A stretch of 64,000 nucleotides of DNA from positions 36,175 to 100,174 of the forward strand of contig JBDRZP010000003.1 in the NCBI GenBank assembly GCA_039804025.1. The letters run 5' to 3'. This stretch comes from a candidate division WOR-3 bacterium (GTDB lineage Bacteria; Hydrothermota; Hydrothermia; Hydrothermales; JAJRUZ01). The position numbers were made by a program, and so were the translations under genes. This document shows positions 1 to 7,972 of this stretch, piece after piece; positions within the stretch are counted from its first letter, which is position 1, and each line of letters opens with the position of its first letter. The notes beneath the pieces are model-generated. The model was not told where the DNA came from. It did not search any database and was given only the letters and a program-made list of their open reading frames with translations.

Positions 1-1113
1 TCTATTTTCATTTGCTATTATACAGGCTAAATTATTTAAAGCATAAGGATAATTCTTTATCCCTTCAAAAATTTTTCTTGCTTTTTCTGTATCTCCCCTT
101 CTCGAAAGAGCTATTGCGTACATATTCCATGTATGAAAGTCCTTTTCTTTAATTTCTTCTATTAAAGAAATAGCTCTATCCCAATTCTCTTCAAGCAGAA
201 AAATCTCAGCCTCTATCTTCTTTAATTCGGGTCTTGTATCATCCATTTTCTTTAGTTCTTCAAGAATATTCTTTGCTTCCCTCAAGAAGAGTTTGTTTTT
301 GTATGCTTCAAGAAGATTAAGTCTTGATTCAAAAGGATCTGCTTTTATCTCAATTATTCCTATGGATTCCTGTAATAATTCCTCAATAGATGGAGCTTCT
401 TCATCTATACCAAGTGCTCCTTGAACTTTTGATATTCTGGGATCAAGTTCTTTTGCCTTTATAGCTTCTTCTAAGGCTTCTTCTAAATATCCTTTTTCTC
501 CAAGGGCAAAGGAAAGATAAAGATGGGCTTTTGCATTGTTTGGGTCTTTTTCGATTACTTCTCTTAGAACTTTTATTGCTGAGTCATAATTTCCCTGATT
601 ATATAAAACTTCTCCCAGATCAAGTTTAATATCTAAATCTTCTGGTAGAATTCTTTGCGCTCTTCTAATTGCTGCAATTGCCTCTGGAAATTTTCCCATC
701 TTCTTGTAACATCTTATCACCCCTTTAATTGCTTCCTTATTTTTTGAATCTCTTAGCAAAACCTCTCTATACTCCCTCAAAGCATGTGAGTATTTTGCTA
801 ATTGGTAAAGGGTCTTTGCATATTCAAGCCTTGCATTAATATCCTCAGGATTTTGTTCTACTTTCCTAAAATATTTATCAATAAGATCTTCTTTTTTCTT
901 GGTTTTTTTTAAAATTATTTCAAGATTGATTCTTGCTATATTAAAATCTGGATCAATATCAAGAGCTTTTTTAAGCTCATTAATAGCCTCATCAAATAAG
1001 CCTCTGTTGAAATAAACTACCGCAAGATTGTTATGAGCTGCTGGATCAAAGGGATCAATCTTTGTAGCAAAAGACTTCAAAATTCTAATCTCTTCCTGAG
1101 TAGGAGATCTCAT
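1..1113 (-). CDS. TPR-repeat protein (3' end beyond the window)
   Basis: An open frame starts at ATG (1111-1113) and runs off the left edge, giving at least 371 codons. The start shares an ATGA overlap with the cheC stop. The translation is a chain of 34-residue tetratricopeptide units. Examples are the helix pairs around AAHNNLAVVYFNRGLFDEAI near the N-terminus, and later NAKAHLYLSFALGEKGYLEE and YALNNLACIIANE near the edge. No signal peptide or membrane segment is visible, so it is probably cytoplasmic. TPR proteins are scaffolds for protein-protein contacts. Being last in the cas6-che unit, it may connect chemotaxis to pilus or cell-polarity machinery, but that is inference from position. 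The specific partner is not recognisable. Confidence 0.85.
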   Translation of the reverse strand, partial: MRSPTQEEIRILKSFATKIDPFDPAAHNNLAVVYFNRGLFDEAINELKKALDIDPDFNIARINLEIILKKTKKKEDLIDKYFRKVEQNPEDINARLEYAKTLYQLAKYSHALREYREVLLRDSKNKEAIKGVIRCYKKMGKFPEAIAAIRRAQRILPEDLDIKLDLGEVLYNQGNYDSAIKVLREVIEKDPNNAKAHLYLSFALGEKGYLEEALEEAIKAKELDPRISKVQGALGIDEEAPSIEELLQESIGIIEIKADPFESRLNLLEAYKNKLFLREAKNILEELKKMDDTRPELKKIEAEIFLLEENWDRAISLIEEIKEKDFHTWNMYAIALSRRGDTEKARKIFEGIKNYPYALNNLACIIANENR

Positions 1114-1718
1114 TCAAAAAAGGATTTTAATTTTTCCTGAATTATACCAATTGCGTGTTCATCAGGTAAAAAGAAAAATGCTATCTTTATTTCTATCCCA
1201 TTTTCTATTTTCAAAATTGACTTTATGCATAAAGCAAAACCTCTTTCTGCCTCAATCTGAAGAAAAGCATCTGAAAGAATAGCCCTTATATTATCATTCT
1301 TTAAAAAGGGTACCGTAGGTAGGGCTAAAAGTCCAAGAAAATCTGATAAGGCTGTCATATATGCTCCTGTGATAATATTCCCCACTTCCTTTAAAGCAGA
1401 TTCTTCCTGTTCATTAATTTCAGAAACCCTTTCTCTCATTAAAAGGGATAAAAGGGAAATAGCTTCTTCTTTTGAAAGTAAAAGGAGAGTAAGTCCGGTA
1501 AGATCTCCTAAAAAATAAAGAAGAATTCCAATGGCTTCTTCATCAGTCTTACCTGCAACTTTTTCAAAAACGGTTCCCATATCACCTATAAAAACCTCAG
1601 GTACACTCATCATTACCTTTCTGTTTATAAGACCAGAAAGTGCGGTGGCTGCATGACCGCAACCAATATTTGCTACTTCCCTTAAGCCATCAATACCAAA
1701 AATTCCTTCTTCTTTCAT
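1110..1718 (-). CDS. cheC: CheC-family CheY-P phosphatase
   Basis: A 202-residue protein of the CheC/CheX/FliY family, which dephosphorylates CheY-P and ends the chemotaxis signal. Both pseudo-symmetric active sites are present: E14 and N17 in REVANIGCGHAATALSG, and E111 and N114 in KEVGNIITGAYMTALS. Two sites is the CheC arrangement, whereas CheX has one. The stop overlaps the TPR gene by 4 bp and the start lies 1 bp past the cheA stop, with an AGGAGAAT-like ribosome site inside the end of cheA. CheC replaces CheZ in Firmicutes, Thermotogales and many deep lineages. CheC often works with CheD, but no cheD is visible in the window. Confidence 0.92.
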   Translation of the reverse strand: MKEEGIFGIDGLREVANIGCGHAATALSGLINRKVMMSVPEVFIGDMGTVFEKVAGKTDEEAIGILLYFLGDLTGLTLLLLSKEEAISLLSLLMRERVSEINEQEESALKEVGNIITGAYMTALSDFLGLLALPTVPFLKNDNIRAILSDAFLQIEAERGFALCIKSILKIENGIEIKIAFFFLPDEHAIGIIQEKLKSFFE

Positions 1719-1719
1719 T

Positions 1720-3510
1720 TTAATTCTCCATAAATTTTGAAGGGTCTATAATAATTGATGGGGTTCCATCCCACAAAATTGTTCCCCCTGAGACATAGGG
1801 TATTCTCATAATATAAATATCAAGAGATTTTACTACTACATCCATCTGAGAAATAACTTTATCCACTATTAAAAGAGCCCTTTTTCTATCACTTTCTATC
1901 AAAAGAGCTGAAAACTTCTCTTTTTTTGAACCATTCAATTTTAATTTCCTTGACATCCAGATGCATGGTAGAACTTCATCTCTTATTAACATATAATCTC
2001 TGCCCATAATTTTCTTTATATCTCTCTCACTTCCCTCTATTATTTCCTGAATAAAAACAAGGGGTATAACGAATCTGTTACCTGCTACATCAACAACCAC
2101 ACCTCTTGTTATAGCAAGAGAAAGAGGTAATTTTAGTTTTATAGTAGTACCCTTCATATATTCACTTTCAATTTCCATAAAACCACCCATCCTCGTTATA
2201 AACTGTTTAACCACATCCAACCCCACCCCTCTGCCAGAAATCATTGTAGTATCCTCTTTTGTTGAAAAACCAGGAATTGTTATAAGTTCAAAAACCTCTT
2301 TGTCAGTTAAAACCTTTGCCTTTTCCTCTGAAATCAAACCTTTTTCAATGGCTCTTTTAATAACCTTATTTTTATCAACACCCCTTCCATCATCTTTTAT
2401 ATAAATTGTCACTGAATTTTTTTCCCTTTCAAGTTTTATATAAATTATGCCTTTCCTACTTTTTCCAAATTTTAATCTTTCCTCAGGGAGCTCAATTCCG
2501 TGGTCAAGAGAATTTCTAATTATATGAAGAAGCGGTTCTCTCATCTCCTCAAGTAAAGCTCTATCAAGTTCAATATCCCCCCCCTCTATTAAAAGTTCTG
2601 CTTCTTTTCCCATTTCTTTTGCTTTATCTCTCACAAATCTTTTAAATCTCTCAAGAATCTGAAAAGCAGGAATTAGTCTTATTGACATAACATCATCCTG
2701 AAGATAGGAAATAAGTCTTTCAAGATTTTCCATATTGTCCTGTATTTCCCTATCTTCTATTTGTCTTAATTTTGAAAACAACCTTTCCTTAGCAATAACT
2801 ATTTCTCCCAACCTATCCATTATTGTATCAAGTTTCTCCGATTTAACTCTAATTTCTTCAAGAGGTTTAATTTCAAATTCTTTTTCTTCTAACTTTATTT
2901 CCTTTTTTTCTTCAATAAAATAATGCTCTATATCTTCAAAACTCTCAACCACCTCCACAATTTCTTCTTTTTCCCTTTCAGTCTCAAGTGTTATCTTAAG
3001 TAAATTACTAACATTTTCTTTTATTATATCATCTTCACTTGGTTCTGAAAAAAGTATATTAAATTTCTCCTTAAATTTCCTTAAAATAACAAGCATTCTC
3101 GCAGCAATAAGAGGTGTTTGAGGATCAATATATATTTCTACATCATAGAACTTTTTGGATTTGTCTTTTTCTTTTAAAGATTTTAACTCATCAAAACTAA
3201 AAGACCCCTTTTCTTCAATCATCATCTTTAAAGCATCCAATGCTTTAAAAAGAAAATCAAAATCCAGCTCTTTCTTTTTGCCTTTTCTTAAATCATCAAA
3301 TTCATCTTCAAGTCTGTGACAAAAATTTTCTATATTCTTTTTCTCAACAGCTGCTGCCATTCCTTTTAAAGTGTGCGCAAGTCTAAAAATCTCATTTAAT
3401 AGCTTTTCTGAATCAGGTTTTTTTTCAAGCTCAAGTATATTTTTCTCTAAATTTGTCAATATCTCCTCTGCCTCACTTTTAAAAAGTTCAAGATATTTTT
3501 TTTCTATCAT
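1720..3510 (-). CDS. cheA: Chemotaxis histidine kinase CheA
   Basis: A 596-residue CheA. The HPt domain at residues 1-105 carries the phosphorylated H46 in AHTLKGMAAA. Residues about 120-180 look like a P2-type CheY-binding domain, followed by an acidic linker. The P3 dimerisation helices begin near residue 222 (RVKSEKLDTIMDRLGEIVIA). The ATPase domain has its N box around residues 329-338 (HIIRNSLDHG), G1 at 373-379 (DDGRGVD) and G2 at 426-432 (GRGVGLD). The CheW-like P5 domain starts near 470. All catalytic boxes are intact, so an active kinase is expected. It phosphorylates the CheY encoded just upstream, whose stop overlaps this start by 4 bp. Receptor control would come through the neighbouring CheW. 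Confidence 0.96.
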   Translation of the reverse strand: MIEKKYLELFKSEAEEILTNLEKNILELEKKPDSEKLLNEIFRLAHTLKGMAAAVEKKNIENFCHRLEDEFDDLRKGKKKELDFDFLFKALDALKMMIEEKGSFSFDELKSLKEKDKSKKFYDVEIYIDPQTPLIAARMLVILRKFKEKFNILFSEPSEDDIIKENVSNLLKITLETEREKEEIVEVVESFEDIEHYFIEEKKEIKLEEKEFEIKPLEEIRVKSEKLDTIMDRLGEIVIAKERLFSKLRQIEDREIQDNMENLERLISYLQDDVMSIRLIPAFQILERFKRFVRDKAKEMGKEAELLIEGGDIELDRALLEEMREPLLHIIRNSLDHGIELPEERLKFGKSRKGIIYIKLEREKNSVTIYIKDDGRGVDKNKVIKRAIEKGLISEEKAKVLTDKEVFELITIPGFSTKEDTTMISGRGVGLDVVKQFITRMGGFMEIESEYMKGTTIKLKLPLSLAITRGVVVDVAGNRFVIPLVFIQEIIEGSERDIKKIMGRDYMLIRDEVLPCIWMSRKLKLNGSKKEKFSALLIESDRKRALLIVDKVISQMDVVVKSLDIYIMRIPYVSGGTILWDGTPSIIIDPSKFMEN

Positions 3511-3875
3511 TTTGACTTTATGACTCTTTCAACAGCTTCAAGGACCCTAGCGGGCTGGAAAGGTTTTACTATGTAGTCCTTAGCTCCAGCCTGAATAGCT
3601 TCAAGAACAAGGGGTTGTTGTCCCATAGCAGATACCATTATTATTTTTGCATGAGGATCAAAAGATATTATTTCTCTAACTGCGTCTATTCCACTTTTAT
3701 CAGGCATGACTATATCCATTGTCACAATATCAGGTTTAAGTTCCCTATAAAGTCTTACAGCCTCTTCACCATTTGAAGCCTCTCCACATATTTCATAACC
3801 ACCCTTTTTTAATATATCTGCAAGAAGTTTCCTCATAAATTGTGCATCATCTACTATTAATACTCTCGGATTCAT
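3507..3875 (-). CDS. cheY: CheY response regulator
   Basis: A single receiver domain of 122 residues with no output domain. The acidic pair D9/D10, phospho-acceptor D54 (in TMDIVMP), switch residue S82 and conserved K104 (in YIVKPF) are all present. Phosphorylated by CheA, a stand-alone CheY acts on a motility motor. No flagellar genes occur in the window, but type IV pilus genes start 1.4 kb away, so pilus-driven (twitching) motility is the likely target. That link is inference. It lies between cheW (11 bp gap) and cheA (4 bp overlap). Confidence 0.95.
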   Translation of the reverse strand: MNPRVLIVDDAQFMRKLLADILKKGGYEICGEASNGEEAVRLYRELKPDIVTMDIVMPDKSGIDAVREIISFDPHAKIIMVSAMGQQPLVLEAIQAGAKDYIVKPFQPARVLEAVERVIKSK

Positions 3876-3886
3876 TAAGTTTTCCC

Positions 3887-4333
3887 CTATTTAAAATGGA
3901 TTTGAACCTCACCGGGAATCTTTTTTGGATCTATTATTAAAAATTTTCTCTTCTCAAGAACAGCTTGACCTTTTAAAAGGGACCTATCTATATCTTTTTT
4001 TAGATTTTCTGGAATTTCACCCATTTTAATCTCTTCACATTCAAAAACTCCTAAAATTGTATCCACTTCACAAGCATAAACTCTTTTAGGCTCAGGAGAA
4101 AGTATAATAAAAAACTTTTCTTTACCTTCTCCATTTTCTTCAATGTTCATTCTTTTCTTTAAATCAAAAAGAGGTATAACATTACCCCTTAAGTTAAAAA
4201 TTCCTTTAAAATGTGGTGGAGAAAGTGGAACAGGAACAACTGGTTTTGGTTCTGAAATTTCAAGAACATTTTCCATAAGAAAAGAAAATTCCTTTTCAGA
4301 AATTCTAAAAGCAATTATTTGTTTTTTTTCCAT
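3887..4333 (-). CDS. cheW: CheW coupling protein
   Basis: A 148-residue single-domain CheW, the adaptor that holds CheA on chemoreceptors. Typical features are the N-terminal strand IIAFRISEKEFSFLMENVLEI, here read over residues 5-25, the PxxFKGIFNLRGNVIPLFDLKKR region (about residues 40-62), and the later EVDTILGVFE segment. The start is ATG at 4331-4333, 20 bp downstream of the cas6-like gene and in the same direction. It probably couples the CheA here to the GAF/MCP receptor at 45286-47283, the only receptor-like gene in the window. Confidence 0.93.
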   Translation of the reverse strand: MEKKQIIAFRISEKEFSFLMENVLEISEPKPVVPVPLSPPHFKGIFNLRGNVIPLFDLKKRMNIEENGEGKEKFFIILSPEPKRVYACEVDTILGVFECEEIKMGEIPENLKKDIDRSLLKGQAVLEKRKFLIIDPKKIPGEVQIHFK

Positions 4334-4352
4334 TAATGAATTATAAAATCAA

Positions 4353-5087
4353 TCAGCTTGTTTTTTCCACCATTCCGAAACCCATTGAAGTTTTTTCTCC
4401 CAGTCCAGAATCCATTATAAATCTTAAAACCTGAATGTTACCCCTTAAATTCAAAGTAGCCATATACCCTTTAACTTTTATGTTTTTAATGGAGTAAAGC
4501 TTTGACTTATACGATTCACACATTATTTCTATATCATAATCTGAAAGCCTTTCCCCTGTAAAACATTCAAATTTATCCTTTATTATTTCTTTTAATTTAT
4601 GGTAAAAATGCTCGGTTTCAGGAGAAAGATAAATTGAAAAACTTTTATTCCCCTCTTTTTTGCTCTGAGATACAACAAGAGGAGAAAGTGTTTTAGCTTT
4701 TAATTCATTATTAATTTCGCTTATTTCAAATATCTTTGTTTTTAAAACAGGAAGATTATAGCAAAGGAGTTTCAAAAAACCTTCTTTTTTTAAAACACTT
4801 TCAAGAATTTCAATAAAAACTGAATCTGGTGAAGAAAGTATAAAAGTTAAAGGACCTATCATTAATATATAATCCTTTTCAAAAGAAATTTTTTGAGGAA
4901 AAAGAGGAGAAAAGGAAAAAAGTTTAAAATTTTTATTCTTATAACTCCATCCTTTTGAATGAATATTGTATGAAAATTTTAAACTATATTTGCTTAAAAG
5001 ATAATAGATAGAAGAAGCAAGAAAATAATTATATGACCAGGGAATCTTATATTCTTTATCTTCACCAACCAGAAGCTTCAGCCTCAA
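4353..5087 (-). CDS. cas6: Cas6-family CRISPR RNA endoribonuclease, orphan
   Basis: A RAMP-fold protein of about 244 residues matching Cas6, which cuts CRISPR precursor RNA inside its repeats. Counted from TTG at 5087, the signs are the N-terminal strand and helix with IPWSYNYFLASSIYYLL (15-31), a HSKG segment with candidate catalytic H43, and the family block FKLFSFSPL (54-62). A mid-protein SPLVVSQS segment and the C-terminal glycine-rich loop GLGEKTSMGFG (228-238) complete the pattern. The frame also opens further upstream, but that part is the tRNA-Arg gene read in antisense-free frame, so TTG 5087 is the likely start. No CRISPR array or other cas gene is in the window. It sits 15 nt after tRNA-Arg and 20 nt before cheW. 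Substrate unknown here. Confidence 0.82.
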   Translation of the reverse strand: MRLKLLVGEDKEYKIPWSYNYFLASSIYYLLSKYSLKFSYNIHSKGWSYKNKNFKLFSFSPLFPQKISFEKDYILMIGPLTFILSSPDSVFIEILESVLKKEGFLKLLCYNLPVLKTKIFEISEINNELKAKTLSPLVVSQSKKEGNKSFSIYLSPETEHFYHKLKEIIKDKFECFTGERLSDYDIEIMCESYKSKLYSIKNIKVKGYMATLNLRGNIQVLRFIMDSGLGEKTSMGFGMVEKTS

Positions 5088-5102
5088 ATTCTTTCTTTTA
5101 TA

Positions 5103-5176
5103 CGCCCCCGGCAGGACTTGAACCCGCAACCACCGGATTAGAAATCCGATGCTCTATCCAGTTGAGCTACGGGGGC
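5103..5176 (-). tRNA. tRNA-Arg (TCT)
   Basis: Read on the minus strand, the sequence folds into a full cloverleaf. The 7-bp acceptor stem is GCCCCCG with CGGGGGC, the D arm is AGCTCAACTGGATAGAGC, and the anticodon loop is TTTCTAA with anticodon TCT. The T arm is GCGGGTTCAAGTCCTGC. The discriminator base is G and CCA is not encoded. It reads AGA codons, which are abundant in this AT-rich genome. A strong promoter lies upstream at 5190-5218. The cas6-like gene begins only about 15 nt downstream. Confidence 0.96.
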
Positions 5177-5189
5177 AGTATATTTATAA

Positions 5190-5218
5190 ATTATAAAATT
5201 TTACAAATTAAATTTCAA
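5190..5218 (-). promoter_or_regulatory. Sigma-70-type promoter for tRNA-Arg and probably cas6-che
   Basis: On the minus strand TTGAAA (5213-5218) and TATAAT (5190-5195) are separated by exactly 17 bp. The -10 box ends 13 nt before the tRNA 5' end. It is the only obvious promoter ahead of the whole minus-strand run from tRNA-Arg to the TPR gene. It lies back to back with the pilC promoter. Confidence 0.7.
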
Positions 5219-5228
5219 TTTTTTAAAC

Positions 5229-5257
5229 TTGACAAATTAATGATTTTTATTTATAAT
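5229..5257 (+). promoter_or_regulatory. Consensus sigma-70 promoter for pilC-pilS-pilR
   Basis: Perfect consensus TTGACA (5229-5234) and TATAAT (5252-5257) with a 17-bp spacer. Transcription would start near 5264, giving a leader of about 36 nt before the pilC ATG at 5300. The ribosome site in that leader is weak. This is the best promoter match I see in the window. Confidence 0.8.
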
Positions 5258-5299
5258 ATTTAAAAAGGTTCTAATCCTATATAAATTTAAAAATAAGAT

Positions 5300-6526
5300 A
5301 TGCCAACTTTTGTATGGAAAGGAAGAACCCCTGAAGGAAGAGCAGTTGAAGGAGAGATGTCAGCGGATTCACAGCAGGAAGTAATTTCAGCTTTAAGAAA
5401 AAGAAATATCATACCAATTTCTGTAAATATTAAAGAAAAAAAGAAATTACCCTCTCTTGAAGACCTTTTTCCAGCAAAAATAAAAGTTGATGAAATGGCC
5501 ATGTTTACAAAACAGTTTGCAACAATGTTGGAAGCTGGTCTCCCTTTAATGGATGCTTTAAACACTCTTTATATTCAGACTAAAAATAGAACACTTAAAA
5601 AAACAATAGGAAAAATTGCAGAAGACCTTGAAGGTGGTTATACTCTTGCAGATTCTATGAGAAAACATAAAAAAGTCTTCTCTGACCTCTATGTTAATAT
5701 GGTAGAAGCAGGAGAAAAAGGTGGTGCTTTAGGTGAGATACTCATACGTCTTGCTGAATACCTTGAAAAAACTGCTGATTTGCAGAGAAAAATTAAAGGT
5801 GCAATGGTTTACCCTGTTATAGTTTTAGTTGTAGCCATTGCAGCAACAGTAGCCCTGCTTGTATTTGTTATTCCAACCTTTGCTAATCTTTATGAAGGCT
5901 TTGGTGCAGAACTTCCCTTTCTCACAAAGATGGTTATTGGACTTTCCAATTTTGTTAAAAAATTTATTTTATTAATCATTTTATTTATTGTTGCAATTGT
6001 TGTGGGATTAAGAATGTGGTATGGAACAGATCCAGGAAAGGAAGTTATAGATAGAATTTTGTTAAAATTTCCTATAATCGGTAACCTTATTCACAAACAG
6101 GCACTTTCAAGATTTTCAAGAACCCTTTCCACACTTTTAAGAAGTGGTGTTCCCTTAATAGACTCAATGGACATAACATCCAAAACAACTGGAAACAGAG
6201 TTGTCCAGCATGCCTTAGAAAGAGCAAGAAATTCAATAAGAGAAGGATCAACAATTTCTTCACCCTTACAAAAATCAGGAATATTTCCTCCACTTGTTGT
6301 CCAGATGGTACACATAGGAGAGCAATCCGGAAATCTTGATGAAATGTTATTAAAAGTATCTGAGTTCTATGATAAAGAAGTGGATGCAGCTGTGGATGCC
6401 CTTACATCAGCGCTTGAACCTCTAATTATGGTGGTACTTGGCGGGGTTGTGGGAACCATGGTTATAGCCATGTATTTACCTATATTCAAACTTATACCAA
6501 CTTTAATGCAAAGCCTTTCTAAATAA
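5300..6526 (+). CDS. pilC: Type IV pilus inner-membrane platform protein PilC
   Basis: A 408-residue GspF/PilC family protein, normal length for the family. It forms the inner-membrane platform on which the assembly and retraction ATPases work. The N-terminus MPTFVWKGRTPEGRAVEGEM is the family signature. Two homologous cytoplasmic helical domains follow, with the motifs FTKQFATMLEAGLPLMDAL near residue 70 and LSRFSRTLSTLLRSGVPLID near residue 270. Membrane segments lie near residues 165-195 and 215-240, and at the C-terminus. No pilB or pilT gene is beside it. The next gene, a PilS-like kinase, starts 21 bp later, so the two are probably co-transcribed. Confidence 0.95.
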   Translation: MPTFVWKGRTPEGRAVEGEMSADSQQEVISALRKRNIIPISVNIKEKKKLPSLEDLFPAKIKVDEMAMFTKQFATMLEAGLPLMDALNTLYIQTKNRTLKKTIGKIAEDLEGGYTLADSMRKHKKVFSDLYVNMVEAGEKGGALGEILIRLAEYLEKTADLQRKIKGAMVYPVIVLVVAIAATVALLVFVIPTFANLYEGFGAELPFLTKMVIGLSNFVKKFILLIILFIVAIVVGLRMWYGTDPGKEVIDRILLKFPIIGNLIHKQALSRFSRTLSTLLRSGVPLIDSMDITSKTTGNRVVQHALERARNSIREGSTISSPLQKSGIFPPLVVQMVHIGEQSGNLDEMLLKVSEFYDKEVDAAVDALTSALEPLIMVVLGGVVGTMVIAMYLPIFKLIPTLMQSLSK

Positions 6527-6547
6527 GAAAAGAGAAAATAAAAGAGA

Positions 6548-7972
6548 TTGATAACAAAAAAATATGATTATCTTTTAAGATTAAGTTTATTAACAAGACC
6601 TTTTATTGTATTTTTTTCTCTTTTTATAAGTTATTATTTTTTAAGAGAAATTTTTGAAATATCAATTTTACCTTTTATCTTTATATTTTTATCTTCAGTA
6701 GTTCTTTCTCTTCTTTTTTATTATTCATCAAAAAAAGGAATAAAATCACCAATTATTTATCTCCTTGCTGATACTTTTCTCATAATAGGAATAATGCATT
6801 TTACAGGAGGTCCTGAAAGTGTATTTTCAATTCTTTTCTTTCTTGTAATAATAACTTCATCCCTTTATCTTGAAAAAGAAAAATACTTTTATTTTTCAGT
6901 ATTTTTACTTCTTTTATACAACTTATTTTTATTTTTATGGACCAAAGGAATAATAAAAAACCCTTTTGAGCTTGAATTTAAAACTGAAGAAACTTTATTA
7001 AGAGGTTATATCACAACATTATCCTTACTTATAGCCTCTTCACTATCTTACATTCTATCTGAAAGAGCAAGAAGGGGAGAAAAGGAAGCTGAAAAGACTG
7101 ATATCCTTGCAAGAGAAATACTTAGAAACCTTGGAGAAATTGTAATAGTTAAAAATGAAAAAGGAGAAACAATTTTCAAAAACTCAGAAATTCCTGATTT
7201 GCTTTTAAATAATAAAAATATAAAAGAATTTACCTATGACGGGAAACAGTATTCTTTGAATTATTCATCTTTTGATTTATTTAAAGAAAAATTTGAAATT
7301 TTTGTTTTAAGGGATATTACAAAGGAAAGAGAAATAGAACAAATTTTAAAGCAGAAAGAGAAGGAAAAATTTTTAACAGAACTTTCCCATGGACTTGCTC
7401 ATGAAATAAGAAATCCTCTGACAGCGATTCAGGGTGCTATAACCACCCTTTTAAAAGTAAAAGATGAAGATAAGAAGAAGCGTCTCATTGAACTTATTAA
7501 GAAGGAAATTGAAAGACTTGATTTAATTGTTAAAGCCTTTCACGATTATGCAAAAATTAAAAAAATAAAAAAGGAAAAAATATATTTAAAGAGTTTTATA
7601 AAAAGCTTAGCTTCAGAATTTGGAATAGAAAATATAGAATTTAAAAATGAGAAAGATTATATAGAAGCAGAACCCTATTTAATTCAAATAGCTATCCAGA
7701 ACCTCATAAGAAATGCTATTGAGGCTGTAAATGGAAATAGGGAAAAGGTAAAAGTTAAATTAATAGAAAATAAAATAGTTATAGAAGATAAAGGGGAGGG
7801 AATACCTGAAGAAGAACTGGAAAAAGTTAAATATCCATTTTATACAACAAAACCCGGCGGGCTTGGAATGGGTTTACCTCTTACTGAAAGAATTTGTGAA
7901 TTACATGGTTTTAAACTTATTCTTAAAAGTGAAAAAGGTAAAGGAACAGAAGCAATAATTGAACTTGTATGA
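6548..7972 (+). CDS. pilS: PilS-like membrane sensor histidine kinase
   Basis: A 474-residue kinase starting at TTG 6548. Six hydrophobic helices occupy about residues 15-175, as in PilS. A degenerate PAS-like stretch follows (about 195-265), then the HisKA domain with phospho-acceptor H285 in HGLAHEIRNP. The ATPase domain has its N box at QNLIRNAIEAV, then DKGEGIP and GGLGMGLPL. In Pseudomonas and Myxococcus, PilS senses pilin in the membrane and phosphorylates PilR to control pilin transcription. The next gene encodes the matching regulator and overlaps by 4 bp. PilS assignment rests on topology and the pilC/pilR neighbours. Confidence 0.88.
   Translation: MITKKYDYLLRLSLLTRPFIVFFSLFISYYFLREIFEISILPFIFIFLSSVVLSLLFYYSSKKGIKSPIIYLLADTFLIIGIMHFTGGPESVFSILFFLVIITSSLYLEKEKYFYFSVFLLLLYNLFLFLWTKGIIKNPFELEFKTEETLLRGYITTLSLLIASSLSYILSERARRGEKEAEKTDILAREILRNLGEIVIVKNEKGETIFKNSEIPDLLLNNKNIKEFTYDGKQYSLNYSSFDLFKEKFEIFVLRDITKEREIEQILKQKEKEKFLTELSHGLAHEIRNPLTAIQGAITTLLKVKDEDKKKRLIELIKKEIERLDLIVKAFHDYAKIKKIKKEKIYLKSFIKSLASEFGIENIEFKNEKDYIEAEPYLIQIAIQNLIRNAIEAVNGNREKVKVKLIENKIVIEDKGEGIPEEELEKVKYPFYTTKPGGLGMGLPLTERICELHGFKLILKSEKGKGTEAIIELV

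Noticed and set aside
5088..5129. Fourteen extra N-terminal residues for the Cas6-like protein (ATG at 5129)
   Set aside because: Those codons are the 3' part of tRNA-Arg, and the peptide has no Cas6 similarity; TTG 5087 starts exactly at the conserved first strand.
4353..5300. Possible CRISPR array near the Cas6-like gene
   Set aside because: Read both strands around cas6 and the intergenic regions; no regularly spaced repeats of 24-40 bp are present anywhere in the window.
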